The notes below the pieces were generated by a model that saw only the letters and a list, made by a program, of their open reading frames with translations, did no database searches and was not told the DNA's origin. Shown in pieces: positions 36,901-48,400 of a DNA stretch of 64,000 nucleotides (position 1 is its first letter; every line of letters starts with the position of its first letter). The stretch is from Blepharisma stoltei (taxonomy: Eukaryota; Ciliophora; Heterotrichea; Heterotrichida; Blepharismidae). Position numbers and translations under genes: made by a program. The stretch is taken from positions 805,692 to 869,691 of the forward strand of contig CAJZBQ010000039.1 in the NCBI GenBank assembly GCA_914767885.1. Direction: 5' to 3'.

Positions 36901-39900
36901 TTCGCAAAAATTTTGATATAGACTGAGTGAATTGCTTTGGGTTTGTAGGCACTGTTTCGGGTTGTCCTGACCATGACTCCACACACAATAATAACTAGAA
37001 TGCAAATCCCTATGACCTTAAAGGAATTGGTAACTTCATCAGGGCATTTCCCACATGTGTTTGAGCTTGATCTTGAGTAGCCTGTATCGCAAGCTTGGCA
37101 TAAGTTCCCTGTGTATCCTGTGCTGCACTCCCCTGTGTAAGAGAGATTTTTAGTAGAACTATAAGCCCCTCCTAAGCAGGCTGCCGAATTAGGGCAAGCA
37201 ATGAAATTGTCTGAGTATTTGCCAGATCTCCAATAGCCACTTTGTGGAGCCATTGTCCAATTCCCATAGCAAGTAGCTGAATGTGACGGACAAGTGAGAC
37301 ATTGGGTGTTGCTGGGGTCTAACTCTCTCCCATTAAATAAAGAGCTCTATTTCGTCGCTATTAATTGGGGTATGACTTGAAATTTTATAAACAAATTTAT
37401 AGATTTATAGCTTTAACCTGAGAATATAATTAATCAAATATTTCAATTATAAGCTCAAAAAGTTGTTTAAACCATCAGAGCTATAATCAAAATAAACTAG
37501 TTAATTTTTAAAAAGCGGCATTTGGTATTAAAAGGCACCAAAATTAATTCTAAGAAAATCTATAGCTTATATTTGCTGCGACAGGGGAGGGTAAGCTATA
37601 AAATCCTGAAGCACAAACTTCACAATTCACTCCAACTGTTGCTTCACCTATGATACACTCTCTCATAGAAACAGCAACATCTACGGTGCTGGTAAAAGTT
37701 GCACCAGGAAGCTTGCTTTGCTTCGAAGTATCAATGCCTGTAGAAGTCACGTAAATTGACACATCTGAGCCCGGCTCAGCAGAAACTATGAAACTCGGAA
37801 AGTAGTAGACCCCTTTCTGTGCTGTAGCTTTTGTAGTGCCTGATAGTGTCGTTGAAGTAGAATTCGTTGGGTATAATTGAGCTGTGCTGGAGCTGTCAGT
37901 CAACACTATGTTTCCGTAATAGTCTACCAGAGCTAATCTTAGCTCACTGGTCGTTTCCTGTCCTGACGCAATGCCTGATATTGACGTAGCAGTTGGGTTA
38001 TCTTCAAGCCTTCTGGTATAGTCCACCAGCTTGCCATTCGCATCCACTGACATTAATTTTATTGCAAATGAAGAAATTTCTGCCGCATAAGAAGCTTTGT
38101 TGCCCTTAAAAGTATTATTAGTCTCAGAGGGACTGATATCTTCCCAGTTGATTCCTCCTCCATTGTATGTTGCTGTATTATTAAAAAATTTGTTAGAAGT
38201 CAAGTTAAATACGCAGCTTGTAAAATCTGTGCAGGCCAAGTTTATTCCTCCTCCGTTACCTGTAGTTGGTATTGACCCTGTGTTTGTTTCTGTTGTGGTA
38301 GCATTGTTTCCTGTGAATTCTGAGTTGGAAACATTCAAATTAATATTATTTGTGTAGATTCCTCCCCCTAATATGGCTGAGTTGCTATTAAATGTAGAAC
38401 TTTTTATGATGTATGGATTCGTGATCTCGGTGTCGCTGGAAGTTGACAAGTACAAAGCTCCACCTTCTTCAGCAGTATTCGATTCGAAGGTGCAGCTAGT
38501 TATAGTAATTGATTCACAGGATACGCAGGTAAGTGCACCTCCACTTGCGCCAACTCCGTTGAGGAACTGAGAATTTTCGAGTTTCACTGAGTTCATTTTG
38601 GAGCCATAAATTGCGCCCCATTTGTAGTTCTTCATCACGGTTTTGGATACTTCGAGGTCGCTCTCATATGAATTGATGACTCCTCCTACATCTTTACTGT
38701 AGGAGTCAGTTAAAAAGCTGTTTTTGATAGTCAAAATGCTGCTGGAGTATGCTAGGATTGCTCCACCTCCTCCTGTAGTTGCATTTGACCTTGTAAAAGT
38801 ACAATTGTCCATAGTCACAGTACTAGAAATGGAAAAAATGGCTCCGGCTGAGCTGGTACTAACTCCATCTGTAAAGGTAGAGTTATACATATCTACCTCG
38901 CTCTGGGTTGTAGCATAAATAAAGCTCCCCTGATCCCCACTTTGGCTATAAAACTTCGAATTCGAAATAGTCGCATCAGACAGTGTCAAAAGCATCCCAG
39001 GGGTTATTGAAGTAGCTGTATTTTTGTAAACAGTGGTCGTGTCTATGTTGATAGAAGAATCAAGAAGGGCAATTGAGGCTTGATTGGCAGAACTGTTTTC
39101 GTGGACTGTTGAGTTCTTGAGAAGAGAAGTTGGTGAAGAAGAGCCCAACATATAAATGGCTGCTCCCTTATCAGTGCACTCATTTTGGTATATGAAAGAA
39201 TTGGTGATGTTAAAGTAGGATTTCTGCTCGCTAAAGATGGCTCCTCCTGAGCCTCCAGCTGTATTTTCTTCAAAAGTGCAGTTTAGGCAGTAAAATGTAG
39301 ATGCTGAGCCTAATGAAACGGCTCCGCCATCCTGAGTGGCTGTGTTTGAAGAGAAAACTGTGTTAGTGCATTTAGCAAATGAAGCGTCAAGCAGCTTTAT
39401 GCCTCCAGAAGCTTTCCCAGAATTATTTTCGATGACTGAATCTGAGTCAATCCAATAATCGTAGTCCATTCACACTGGTATACCAGTGTTGGATGAGAAT
39501 GTGCATGTATCGGTCTCAATGTGAGAATAAACATCTGAATTTGTCATATAAAGCACAGCAGCTCCTGAGTTTGAAGTAAATTTAATGCTCTTCATAAGTG
39601 TTTTGCAAATCGTGATGTCACTTTCAGTCGCAGTTTCCAGATATATTCCTGACGCTACTCTCCCAATATTTGAGCTGAATTCACAGTTTTCTATATAAAA
39701 AGTCCCATCAGCAAACAAAGCTGAGAGGGTGCCTGAACTGGTCGCATTGTTTTTAGAAAAAGTAGTAGAGACAATTGACGAAGTTTTGTACTCATAGATT
39801 TTTAAGGCACTGCCCATATAAATTGCAGAACCATATCCACCTGTATTCTCAGTGAAAGTGCAAGATTCTACATTGAATATAATTGAGTTATATACGGCTC

Positions 39901-42900
39901 CTACATTTTCAAAGTATAGTCCGCCGCCATAACTAGACCCCAGGTTATTAGAAAAAGTGCATGAGACTGCTGTAATTGTAATTCTTCCTGTGGCGGTCTG
40001 CTGGATGCAAACTCCTCCACCATTTTTGGAAGCAGTATTTTTATTAAAGGTATTATCATACATATAAAGATTCACCCCTGCAAAGAAAAGGCCACCTCCA
40101 GTCGTGCCTATATTCGACTCAAAAGTAGTTTCGTTAATTGTCATATTTAAAGCGCTCCCATCTGCACCGATAGCCCCATATCCTGTCTCTGCTAAATTTT
40201 CATTAGATTTTATAGAGCAGCTCATTATATGCGTTTCGTTGCCTCCATTTATATACAATGAAGTTGGGTATTTGGTTGATTTTCCTGTATTGCCGCTAAT
40301 AGTCACATCATTGAAAACATTGATGTTTGAGCTTGATACAAGTACATATGGTGTTGAAGAGTAAGCAACACTGCCAGTTATTTTTGATGAGATCATCGTA
40401 AAATTGGTCATTGTGCTCATTGAGGCCAATGAAGTAAAGTCTAGAAATGCAGGAGAAGCTGAAAGAGTCTTCAAATGTATGTTGGTGTTATCTTTTCAAG
40501 GCTTGAAAACCAGGGTATTCACAGTGTTATTTGTTGCACCATTTGAGGTTATTTGTATATCATCCATATATAGATTTACAAGCTTGGTAAAGTCCCACAA
40601 TCCAGAGCTGCCAGAATTATTGTTGTCAAAGGTGAGAGTTTTCCAGTAAAATGTCCTTTGTCTTTGAAAAGCATTGACTTTTCCTTTTGAAGTGCTTACA
40701 GCTGCAGTTTGACCATATATGTATCTATCCTGCACAATGCCATTGGAAATATAAATAATTGGGCCTTTTTCTACTCCATTATTGCTAATCTCGACGTTAT
40801 TTCAGTTAATATTTTGTAGCTCAATTTGATACACAGCTGCAAAAATCCCATAGGTAACGCCATAGTTATATATAGAAATTGCCCGAGGATGGCGCTATTT
40901 TGCGCCATCCTCGGGCAATTCAAAAAACCGGCCCCACACGGGAATTGAACCCACGTGTGGGGCCATTTTTGGTATGTGTAAAACATCGACTTACACGTAC
41001 CAAAAATGGTCCCACACGTGGGTTCGATTCCCGTGTGGGGCCATTTTTTGAATTTGCCCGAGGATGGCGCAAAATAGCGCCATCCTCGGGCAATTTCTAT
41101 ATAAAGGTTGAGCCAGTAATTGTCACATGATCGATCAAATAATCAGTTATTTCATCCTTAGAGTTTACATCATAGTTCAGCTCTAAATTCGTAGCTTTTA
41201 AGTAAATTAAAGAAGAGTACACATAATTGTAAGAGAAAGTGCAAGAGTCAATAGTAAGGGTCTTAAATATTTCTAGGTAAATTAAAGAGTCATCCACAGA
41301 ATTAGTTGCAGAATAGACTGCGTTGTTCTCGAAAGTGATACTTTTAAAAGAAATCGCTTGGCTTCTCGTAGATCTGAAAAATCCTTTCAAAGTTAAGGAT
41401 GATGAGTACTCAAAGCCGTTGTTTATTCTCGCGACACTGCCAGTTTTGTAAGTAAAATCACCACAGCCATAAGAATTAGATGAGCTTTGCATACAGTCTT
41501 TGAAAAGGATCACAGCAGATCCAGATGCAGGATTATTACGAATATTGTCAAAGTTAGTGTTGGTGAAGTCTAGATTTCCTCCGTTATTCTGAATAATTGA
41601 GTTGAGTTCCATTCTTCAGTTGTTAAACTGGACATTGTTCAGGATTAAAGTAGTTCCTGATGTTACTTCAATCAAATTTTGATTGTGATATTTTTGACAT
41701 TGCGTAGACTCTGCAAAATCTGTTATAGCATTCCCCTGATCATCTTTGTATGAACCGTCATACTGTTGAGTTACTGTGGGACAATATGAGCAATAGCCTC
41801 CTAGCTCCCTATATAATTGAGGCAAATATAGGTAAAATTTTATATTTTGGGTACTTTAACCCCTTTTGAATTGGAACAATTTTTTCAATAGAAAAATTTT
41901 GCAGGCAATATAAAATTAGTTTTGACCTAGTTTAATGAAAAAAGTGCAATTAGAATTTATTTAAACAGTTTCTACACTGAATTTATTAATTTCTTGAATT
42001 AATTCTTCATAAAATAAATTAAAATCAAAAATATAAAATTAACCCCCTTTAAATTTGTAGAAAATCTTGTTCCAATTAAAAGGAGTAAGCAATTATTTTT
42101 CCCATGAGCCCATTCATCCCCGTCAAAAATTACATTAGCTATCGTAAGCGATACAGTGTTTTGAGTGGTAATTGTCAAAAGACTTCAATCCACTTTGGGC
42201 TTGAGGTGCACAGTAGCACTGTTTTCAGTCATAATGATAAGACTTTGTCTGTTGGTTTGCGAGTTGTAAGGCTTTGCAGAGTCTGGGGCAACCACTGACA
42301 TAGGATTTGTTGAGTTGAGCTGGGTCAAATAGTGAATCCCGTCTCCATCGTTATTTAAGTAGACAATTGCATAAGCACTATTGATGGCAGTCAGCGCCAA
42401 GGCTAAAGACTCAAAAGGATTCGATTGAGTTCCGTCTCCTCCCATCGGATCTGTCGACCCGAGAGTTGTTACATAATAATACTTGGGATTTGCGGAAGTT
42501 GAAGTATCAGCTGAAGGGAGACACAAAGGATAGTTTAGGGAGGAAATATAATTAACGCTATAGCCGACAGGGCAAGTCTCCAGACAGTAACCGTAAAACT
42601 GATAAGAATTTGCCTGATCGCACTGGTAGCATTGCCCTTGCTTAGTCCCGTAGCACTTCTGACACTTTGAATCTGCACAAGTGTTCATGTTTTCAGGGCT
42701 GCAGGCTGCCCAAGAGTATGCACAGTTTTTAGTGTCGCAATCTTGAGTGCATGTACCATAGGTTGTTAATAGCATACTGCCATCGCACTTTCCATTGCTT
42801 GAGCAGTCTGCTAAATTCCTCACAGTTGTTAAATCGTTATTAATAAGCTGTGCATGCATGTGGAAGAGCTGATTATAATTTTGTGTGCAATGTTTCGAAG

Positions 42901-44727
42901 AATCAGTGCTAAATTGATCATATAAACAGTCTCCTACTAGCTCCTCTCTATTGGTACAAGATTTTTTTGAGTTAAAGGGAAGGGCTAATTTTTGTTTTTA
43001 AAAATTTTTTTTATGATGTCGCATAAATTTGAAAGAGCGAGCTCGCATTTTAATCATAGCACCATTAATTATATTAATAAAAGTGTATATTTCCCAAGAA
43101 TTAGATTTTTCAAATGTATTTTTCTCTATCAAGGGAGGGTAAGCAATTTTCATCACATGTCCCATATTTATCGTTCGTGCAGGAAGAAGTGCATCGGCAG
43201 TCCTTAGCGTCGTATTTACAATTAGAATTATAGCATTTAGAATCACAGTTTTTGTCACCTATCATCCTGGTAAAGCAACCACTTGCACAGTCTCCACATT
43301 TACCATTGTCATAACTACAGTCAGAATTATCACACTCTGAATCGCAATCACTATTGTTTACTCCCTCCCTCCTTGAGTGAGAAAACCTTGGAAATATCTA
43401 TATCTTTTGGAAAAAACCATCTCTTTAAGCAAGCAAATATTTTTAATTTAAAATTTGCATATAAAATCCGATATATAAGTAATGATTATTATAATCTCAA
43501 GTTAATTCTGTTGAATTTTAAACTGCTTATTTAAAAGACAAATATACAATTTATAGATTTTCTAATTTTTGTGGGATTTTATAAATTTCAAAAAAATAAA
43601 TTTGATTAAAAAATTAACACCTTTAGCAAACAAAATTTTTCTTCTTGCTCGCGAAGAAAGGGGAGGATTTAGCTTATCTGAATTGCAACCTGGAGAACAT
43701 AGTAATAAAATGGCTATGTCCGAAATTATTTCTTTCCGAGATCTACTCCTCCTCCTCCTCTATGAATTATATTGTTACAAGGTTTAGTTTTTACAGATGA
43801 ATTTTGGATTAGCGTATATGGTAATTCACTGGCCCAAGGAAAATAGGAGGCATATGATTTATTGCTTGGCACTCCTGAGTAGAATCACCCTTGCTGGAAC
43901 ACGCAATGGAGCCAGATAGGAGAGAGCTCACGCGGCCAGTAAGGGCTTTCTGGCCTTTTAATGGTCCTCTCTAATGCTTTCCAAACAAAATGGCCATCAA
44001 AATCATTAATTAAAAAGGGAAATTACTTCCAACGAAAGAGATGCACTTTAAAATTCTGAAAATTAAGATTAGCTAAGCAACCTGGAGAGCAGTCACAGTC
44101 TTTGTTATCCCAATTGCAGGCTGAATTATAGCACTCACTATTGCAGACTCCATCATCGATCATATAAGAATAGCAGCCAGGAGAGCAAACTTCTGTGGAA
44201 CAGTCCCCAAAATCATAGTTACAAGACGCAGTGTTGCATTCAGAATCGCATGTACCATCTCCGAGCTTCGAAGAAGTGCACCCAGAACTGCATTCTGAAC
44301 AATAACTTTCGCCGTAGTAGCAAGCCGTTGTATTGCAGTTATCATAGCAGTAGCTTCCAAGCATGTAGCTGTAACCTACTTATGACTTACAATTTTGATC
44401 ACAGTAGCCGCAGTCTCCTAAATCATACCCGCAAGCAGCTATATTGCAAGAATCATCACAGTAGTCATCGCCAAGGTCGCTGGGATCGCATCCATTATTA
44501 TAAACGCAAGTTTCATAGCAATCAGATGTTGAGAAATCGTAGTCTCCTGATGAAGTTTCAGAATCTCAATTGCAAAAGGAATACATGCAGCCTGTGTCGC
44601 AATATCCATCTCCTCTCTGAGTAAAAATTACATATGAACTCGGACACCAATTCTCGTTGCAGGTTATGCTCTTTGAACTTGAACTAGAAAAAGAAAATGA
44701 GGTAAGTGTCAGCAGAAGTTGTAACAT
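33917..44727 (-). CDS. Gene C: giant LNR / beta-helix / multi-TM surface protein
   Basis: After removing two 15-nt introns and ten insertions the frame is 2480 residues plus TAA. Same architecture as A and B: signal peptide (MLQLLLTLTSFSFSSSSS), LNR repeats (GDGTCDSECNTASCNYDFGDC), CYQCDQ block, beta-helix beginning at YYVTTLGSTDPMGGDG, Ig-like domain, EGF-like block (GNLCQACDTGYSRSSSNTCGKC), multi-helix membrane domain (FIILYRKILIVCCSVFLAN), and a tail ending FSLRELNNQSNNKNIYY. It is the most heavily interrupted copy. One retroelement site (43697-44088) lacks TA in its duplication, so whether the somatic gene is functional depends on an unusual excision there. More diverged from A and B than they are from each other. 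Confidence 0.8.
34016..34550. mobile_element. 535-bp SINE-like composite in the gene C tail, 17-bp TSD
   Basis: It is flanked by GACTCTTCTTCTAGCAT (33999-34015 and 34534-34550). The left part is the S2 hairpin motif (ATAAATAAAATGG to TTTTATTTATGGG). The middle is an inverted S1 end, and the right end has GTAGTGGATGTAAACC and an AAGATAAGATAAAATAAG tail. Removal joins SATMLEEESKDEFPPSRTF. Confidence 0.85.
34621..34948. mobile_element. MITE-1-like IES in the gene C tail
   Basis: Ends CTCCCCCAG and CACAGATGGGGGAGC with the MITE-1 core. Flanked by TA (TTA at one side, CTA at the other). Removal gives IVHRHANEKNRKVEVVED. Confidence 0.8.
35482..35672. mobile_element. Short MITE-2 IES in gene C with TGA target
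   Basis: 191 bp, flanked by TGA (35479-35481 and 35670-35672). Ends CTCCCCCTTTAAATTTG and TTCCAATTTACAGGGGAGAG. Removal gives ILIVCCSVFLANISTS, as in genes A and B. Confidence 0.85.
36286..36879. mobile_element. 594-bp insertion in the gene C membrane domain, 8-bp TSD
   Basis: It is flanked by TAGTCATA (36278-36285 and 36872-36879). Part (about 36340-36450) is related in inverse to about 16560-16690. Removal gives LQMIMLMTTFDLSWPS, matching gene A LQLVVLITTFNLSWPD. Confidence 0.8.
37323..37594. mobile_element. MITE IES in gene C (TAA target)
   Basis: Ends CTCTCTCCCATTAAA and CGACAGGGGAGGG. Flanked by TAA. Removal restores CASGFYSLDPSNTQCLTCPS, parallel to gene D CPNGSYSLDPTRDHC. Confidence 0.75.
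40875..41103. mobile_element. Palindromic IES built from tRNA acceptor/T-arm minihelices
   Basis: A 229-bp TA-bounded insertion. Each end is a hairpin (ATTGCCCGAGGATGGCGC, 6-nt loop, inverse), and the two end hairpins are inverted relative to each other. The interior is an inverted pair of units in which GGCCCCACACGTGGG and CCCGTGTGGGGCC flank TTCGATT (TTCAATT in the other copy), the T-loop/B-box GGTTCGATTCC, each followed by a run of six T's. A central hairpin TTTGGTATGTGTAA / TTACACGTACCAAA joins them. No A box, D arm or anticodon arm is visible. Removal gives GSTFIYNYGVTYG, gap-free against gene B SSKFYNNYGINIG. Confidence 0.85.
41804..42087. mobile_element. MITE-2 IES in gene C
   Basis: TA-bounded. 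Ends CTCCCTATATAATTG with an inner TTTTGAATTGGAAC, and GTTCCAATTAAAAGGAG at right. Removal gives KNNCLGGYCSYCPTVTQ. Confidence 0.8.
42940..43141. mobile_element. MITE-type IES in gene C
   Basis: A 202-bp insertion, TA-bounded, with CTCCTCTCTATTGG and CAAGGGAGGG ends. Removal gives CDENCLVGDCLYDQF, matching gene D CSEKCMVGSCLYDQF. Confidence 0.75.
43361..43671. mobile_element. MITE-1 IES in gene C (TTA target)
   Basis: Ends CTCCCTCCCTCCTTGAG and CTCGCGAAGAAAGGGGAGGA. It occupies the same homologous position as the gene A copy at 19490-19801. Removal gives CNSDKLNNSDCDSEC. Confidence 0.75.
43697..44088. mobile_element. 392-bp SINE-like insertion in gene C, TSD without TA
   Basis: It is flanked by GCAACCTGGAGA (43685-43696 and 44077-44088). 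It begins near AATAAAATGGCT, an S2-type head. Removal restores DCDCSPGCNSDKL. No TA lies within the duplication. Confidence 0.7.
44376..44390 (-). other. Second 15-nt intron in gene C
   Basis: GTAAGTCATAAGTAG (minus strand) contains an in-frame TAA. Splicing gives CDQNCYSYMLGSYC. Genes A and B have coding sequence here instead (CKFYLGYDKMLGS), so this may be a recently gained intron or a nonsense mutation inside a chance GT-AG stretch. Confidence 0.65.
44617..44631 (-). other. 15-nt spliceosomal intron, gene C
   Basis: GTAATTTTTACTCAG at the position conserved in all four paralogues. Confidence 0.9.
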
Positions 44728-45482
44728 TTTATTATAATAGAAAAAGAAAATTTAAACTAGAAAGCATTTTATTTATTCAAAGAACAAAGCAATATAAAGC
44801 TTTTACGATTAATTTAATTGCTTAAAGATTCCTTTCAAAATTTTCAGATTGATTAGTTTGAAACCTTTGAGCAATAAACAAAGCTTGCATTTCAGATAAG
44901 ATTTAGAGTCCTTATGCTGATGATTTAATTTCACTAAAAAACAATATTCATGTATGCTATTAAATAGATAACCGAAAGTATTAGAAAAATGCTCTCTTTT
45001 ATCTTATTTATACTTTCTGAGTTAAGACCATAGCACTTCACAGCTTGCTCGTCAATCCGCTCGCGATATGAACTTAGTTAAGAAAGAAGAGAAATTCTGA
45101 AACCAAAAGCCCAGCTCTTCTTCAATATCATCGAGCTATTTCTCATAGTTTTATAAATTTCATAATTTTTGTAACTCACTTTCTTTCAAATATGAAGTAA
45201 CAGAGCACTATAAAAATCAAAATTAAATATGTAAAATGTATCCATAGAAAGCCGTTATATCTGAAAGCCTGACCAAATGTCTACCTCTTTGTTTAAAATG
45301 CTATTATTCACCTAGAATTTAAATTTAATATAACTTTAAACTTTTGAAACTTCTTTTAATTTACGAAATTCAAATACTTTTTTTACTTTGGCGTGCTTAT
45401 TTTATAGTCTAATTTTCTTATTTAGGCTCATAGATCTATGATCTAAAGATAATTTTATAATATTCGGCTCTCATAAAAAATA
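44728..45482. other. Divergent intergenic region between gene C and the DENN gene
   Basis: About 750 bp, AT-rich, expected to hold both promoters. No repeat or RNA gene was recognised. Confidence 0.5.
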
Positions 45483-48400
45483 ATGGAAAAGCTCTTCAGA
45501 GAAGAAAACTCTCCGCCGATCAGACTTATAAATTCCATTGCCATTCTTGGCCTTCAAGTAAAATCTTTAAGAAGTAATGTTCAATCAGACATCCTTATTG
45601 AAGGCAAAACCTCAGGAGTTCCTGAAGTCATTCTTCAACTTCCTCCAACATCCAAAGCCATTTCTCCAGGCCAGATCAACGTAATTTTAATTTCAGATGA
45701 TTTTCACCAGCCGCACTGTAGATCTGGAAACAGTCCAAAATCTCCCGAAATTCTTTTCAACAACCATTACTAACGAAAAAGGCGTCTTTACTCATATGCA
45801 TTGCTTAATAACATATGAAAAAATCTCCCCAACAATTATTGAGAAGTCGAAAAACCGACTCAATAAAAGTGGGCTTTTAAATTTTGTTCCGCGCAACGAG
45901 CGATCTAAAATCCTCAAAGAAAATGGGCCATCTTATTACGTTCCGGTAGCTTTATGCATCATGACACATAGCAACTATATTGATTTATTCAGAAATATTT
46001 TAGAGTCTCTATATCTTCACATATCAGAAATCTGTCAAGAAGAAAACCCTGATATAAGTTCTTTGTTAGCAAGCACTGAATTTATGAGGACTTGCCTATT
46101 TTTATTGAATGATACCATAATCCCACCAAATGATATACAAATTTCTCTTAAAGTAGGCAAAGATAATATTCCTGTTCCAATAGAATATGAAAGCAGGCTT
46201 CCTCATAACGAAAGCTGTGTAGCAGTTCTAATTGATCTAATTGATATAAGAAATGTTATCGAGTTCTGGGAAAGCATTTTGCTCAATAAGCATGCATTTT
46301 TAGTTTCCTGCAATGAGTATTTGTTATACCTTGTGCTAGAAGCTTATAAAATTTTGCTGTTCCCTATGAAGTGGAGTTTAAGCTACATTCCAGTTATGCC
46401 TGTCCACGATGTCGACTACATGGAAATCCCAACACCAATTTTAATAGGAATCAATAGCAACGTGATCAGCGTAGAAGAAGCCAAAAGAGCAGACAGTGAT
46501 GCAACAATTCTGGACATTGACTCAAATATCTTGTATACTTCAGAAAAGCCTCTGCTTTGCGATTGTGTCAAATCTAAAATTTCTAAAAAAATTCAGCTAG
46601 CCAAAGCCTATTACTATGTAAACAGAAACCGACTTAATACGTTCAGGATGCATAGTCTGGAGCAGAATTTAGAAGACAACCAATATGTTTCTACTGCTAA
46701 AAAGCTGCTTTCCACCCCAGAAGGCCCAGAAAGAGATGAAATTTTTGTCAGCTTAATCAGGCATGCTTTCTTCAAAGAATTTGTAATAGGAATTGGAAAG
46801 TTTTCTGACTATTTATCATACAGGACTATGAAAAAAGAGTACGAAATGCAAAAAGACTTATTCCTGCAAGAGGTAAAAACCTGTGGAACCTGCACGATGA
46901 AGGAGTTCTGGAAACAATTTTTAGACTCTGTCACATTTATGCAGTTTCTTGATTTTTATGAAAAATTTGATGACTCTTCACAGCAGCGATTCTGTAGGAT
47001 TGTCCACGACATGAACATAAGGTCATATGAATATTTTTCAAAGTCCAGCTGTTATGAGCTCCTCTTGGCTTCTGAAGTATAGAGGTTTCCTCTATATAGC
47101 GCTAAAAGCGCAGACATTTTCCCAGGAGCTTTCCAAGTTCGTCGGACCAAATCGCTTTTTGGTCCGACCAAGGCATTGATTTGGTGCAACCTACCGATAA
47201 ATTCCGATCAGAATTTATCGGCCTTACAGCGCCAAACATAGGAAACTTCTATATCTCCAAGAGAGCTGTACGAACAAGTAGAAGCAGCAATCAATAGTTT
47301 TGAGGCCAAAACTTCTCACTCCCCCCCCTTTAAATTAGAACAAAATATAGGTAAAATTTCCATTTTTTTGGTAAATTAGCCCCCCTTTAAATTGGAACAA
47401 AATTTAATTTTATAATAAAATATTATATATAATTTTTATGTAAAAAGTTTTGATATAAGTTAAATGCTTCTTCTTAACTAAAATTCAAAATTTAGTTATA
47501 TCTTGCTCTTTTTTAAAGAATAGAGTATAAAAGGCATCTCATTTAAATAAATTTATTATCCTTAATTGCTAAAGTTTTAAAAATTTTTCAAAAAAAAATG
47601 ATATTTTTTATTTAAATAATTTTGATATAAATTCAATGCGAATTCTTTACAAAAATTGAAAAATTTACTTATCTCTTACTTTATTTTAAAGAATAGAGTA
47701 TAAATAATATTTTTATTTAAACAAAATTAGCACTTTGATCGATAAATTTTCTAAATTTTTTTTTAATTTTTTTTTTTATCAATAAAAATAATAATTTTTG
47801 TGTAAATAGTTTTGATACCAATTAATAGTATTAATAATAATAATTTAGTTATATCTTGCTATTTTTTAAAGGATAAAGAGCAAATAGTATTTTATTAAAC
47901 AAATTTATTAATCTAATTCGAGAAATTTTTTGAATTTTTTTTTTTTAAATTTTTATATAATTTTTTTTTTGTTGTAAATTGATGATTTTTTTTAAAAAAA
48001 TTTTCTTAAACCCCCTTTAAATTGGAACAAAATTTTTTTGTTCCAATTTAAAAGGGGGGAGTCAAGAAAAATTTATTAAGTGTTCAGCCACGGAAATGAT
48101 TGAAGCAATCAAAGAGAAGATATTCAAGCACGACATGGAGTATGATAGAGTCGGATTTAATGAAGGCAGGAAGAGGTCAAAAAGCTTGATAGTAGGATCG
48201 TCACCAATGAGCAATTTAGAAATGAATTTCACTGATGTTTACTACGGAGAGTTCGGAATCATACAAGTGATGGATGCATTGATGGCACCCCTCACAAGAG
48301 CTCAATTCAGAAGTATTGGGACTAGCGAAAACCAGATCTTCTCGAAACTGGAAACAAATAAGGACAATTGGCAGCCTCTTGTACTCAAGTTTCTATTCAG

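Noticed and set aside
38097-38918. Several plus-strand ORFs opposite gene C
   Set aside because: They are antisense shadows of the beta-helix repeats, with no start context or domain.
40985-41047. A tRNA gene on the plus strand, suggested by the perfect B box and T-run
   Set aside because: No D arm, anticodon arm or A box can be folded, and the unit is duplicated in inverse inside a palindrome. It is described as a tRNA-derived element.
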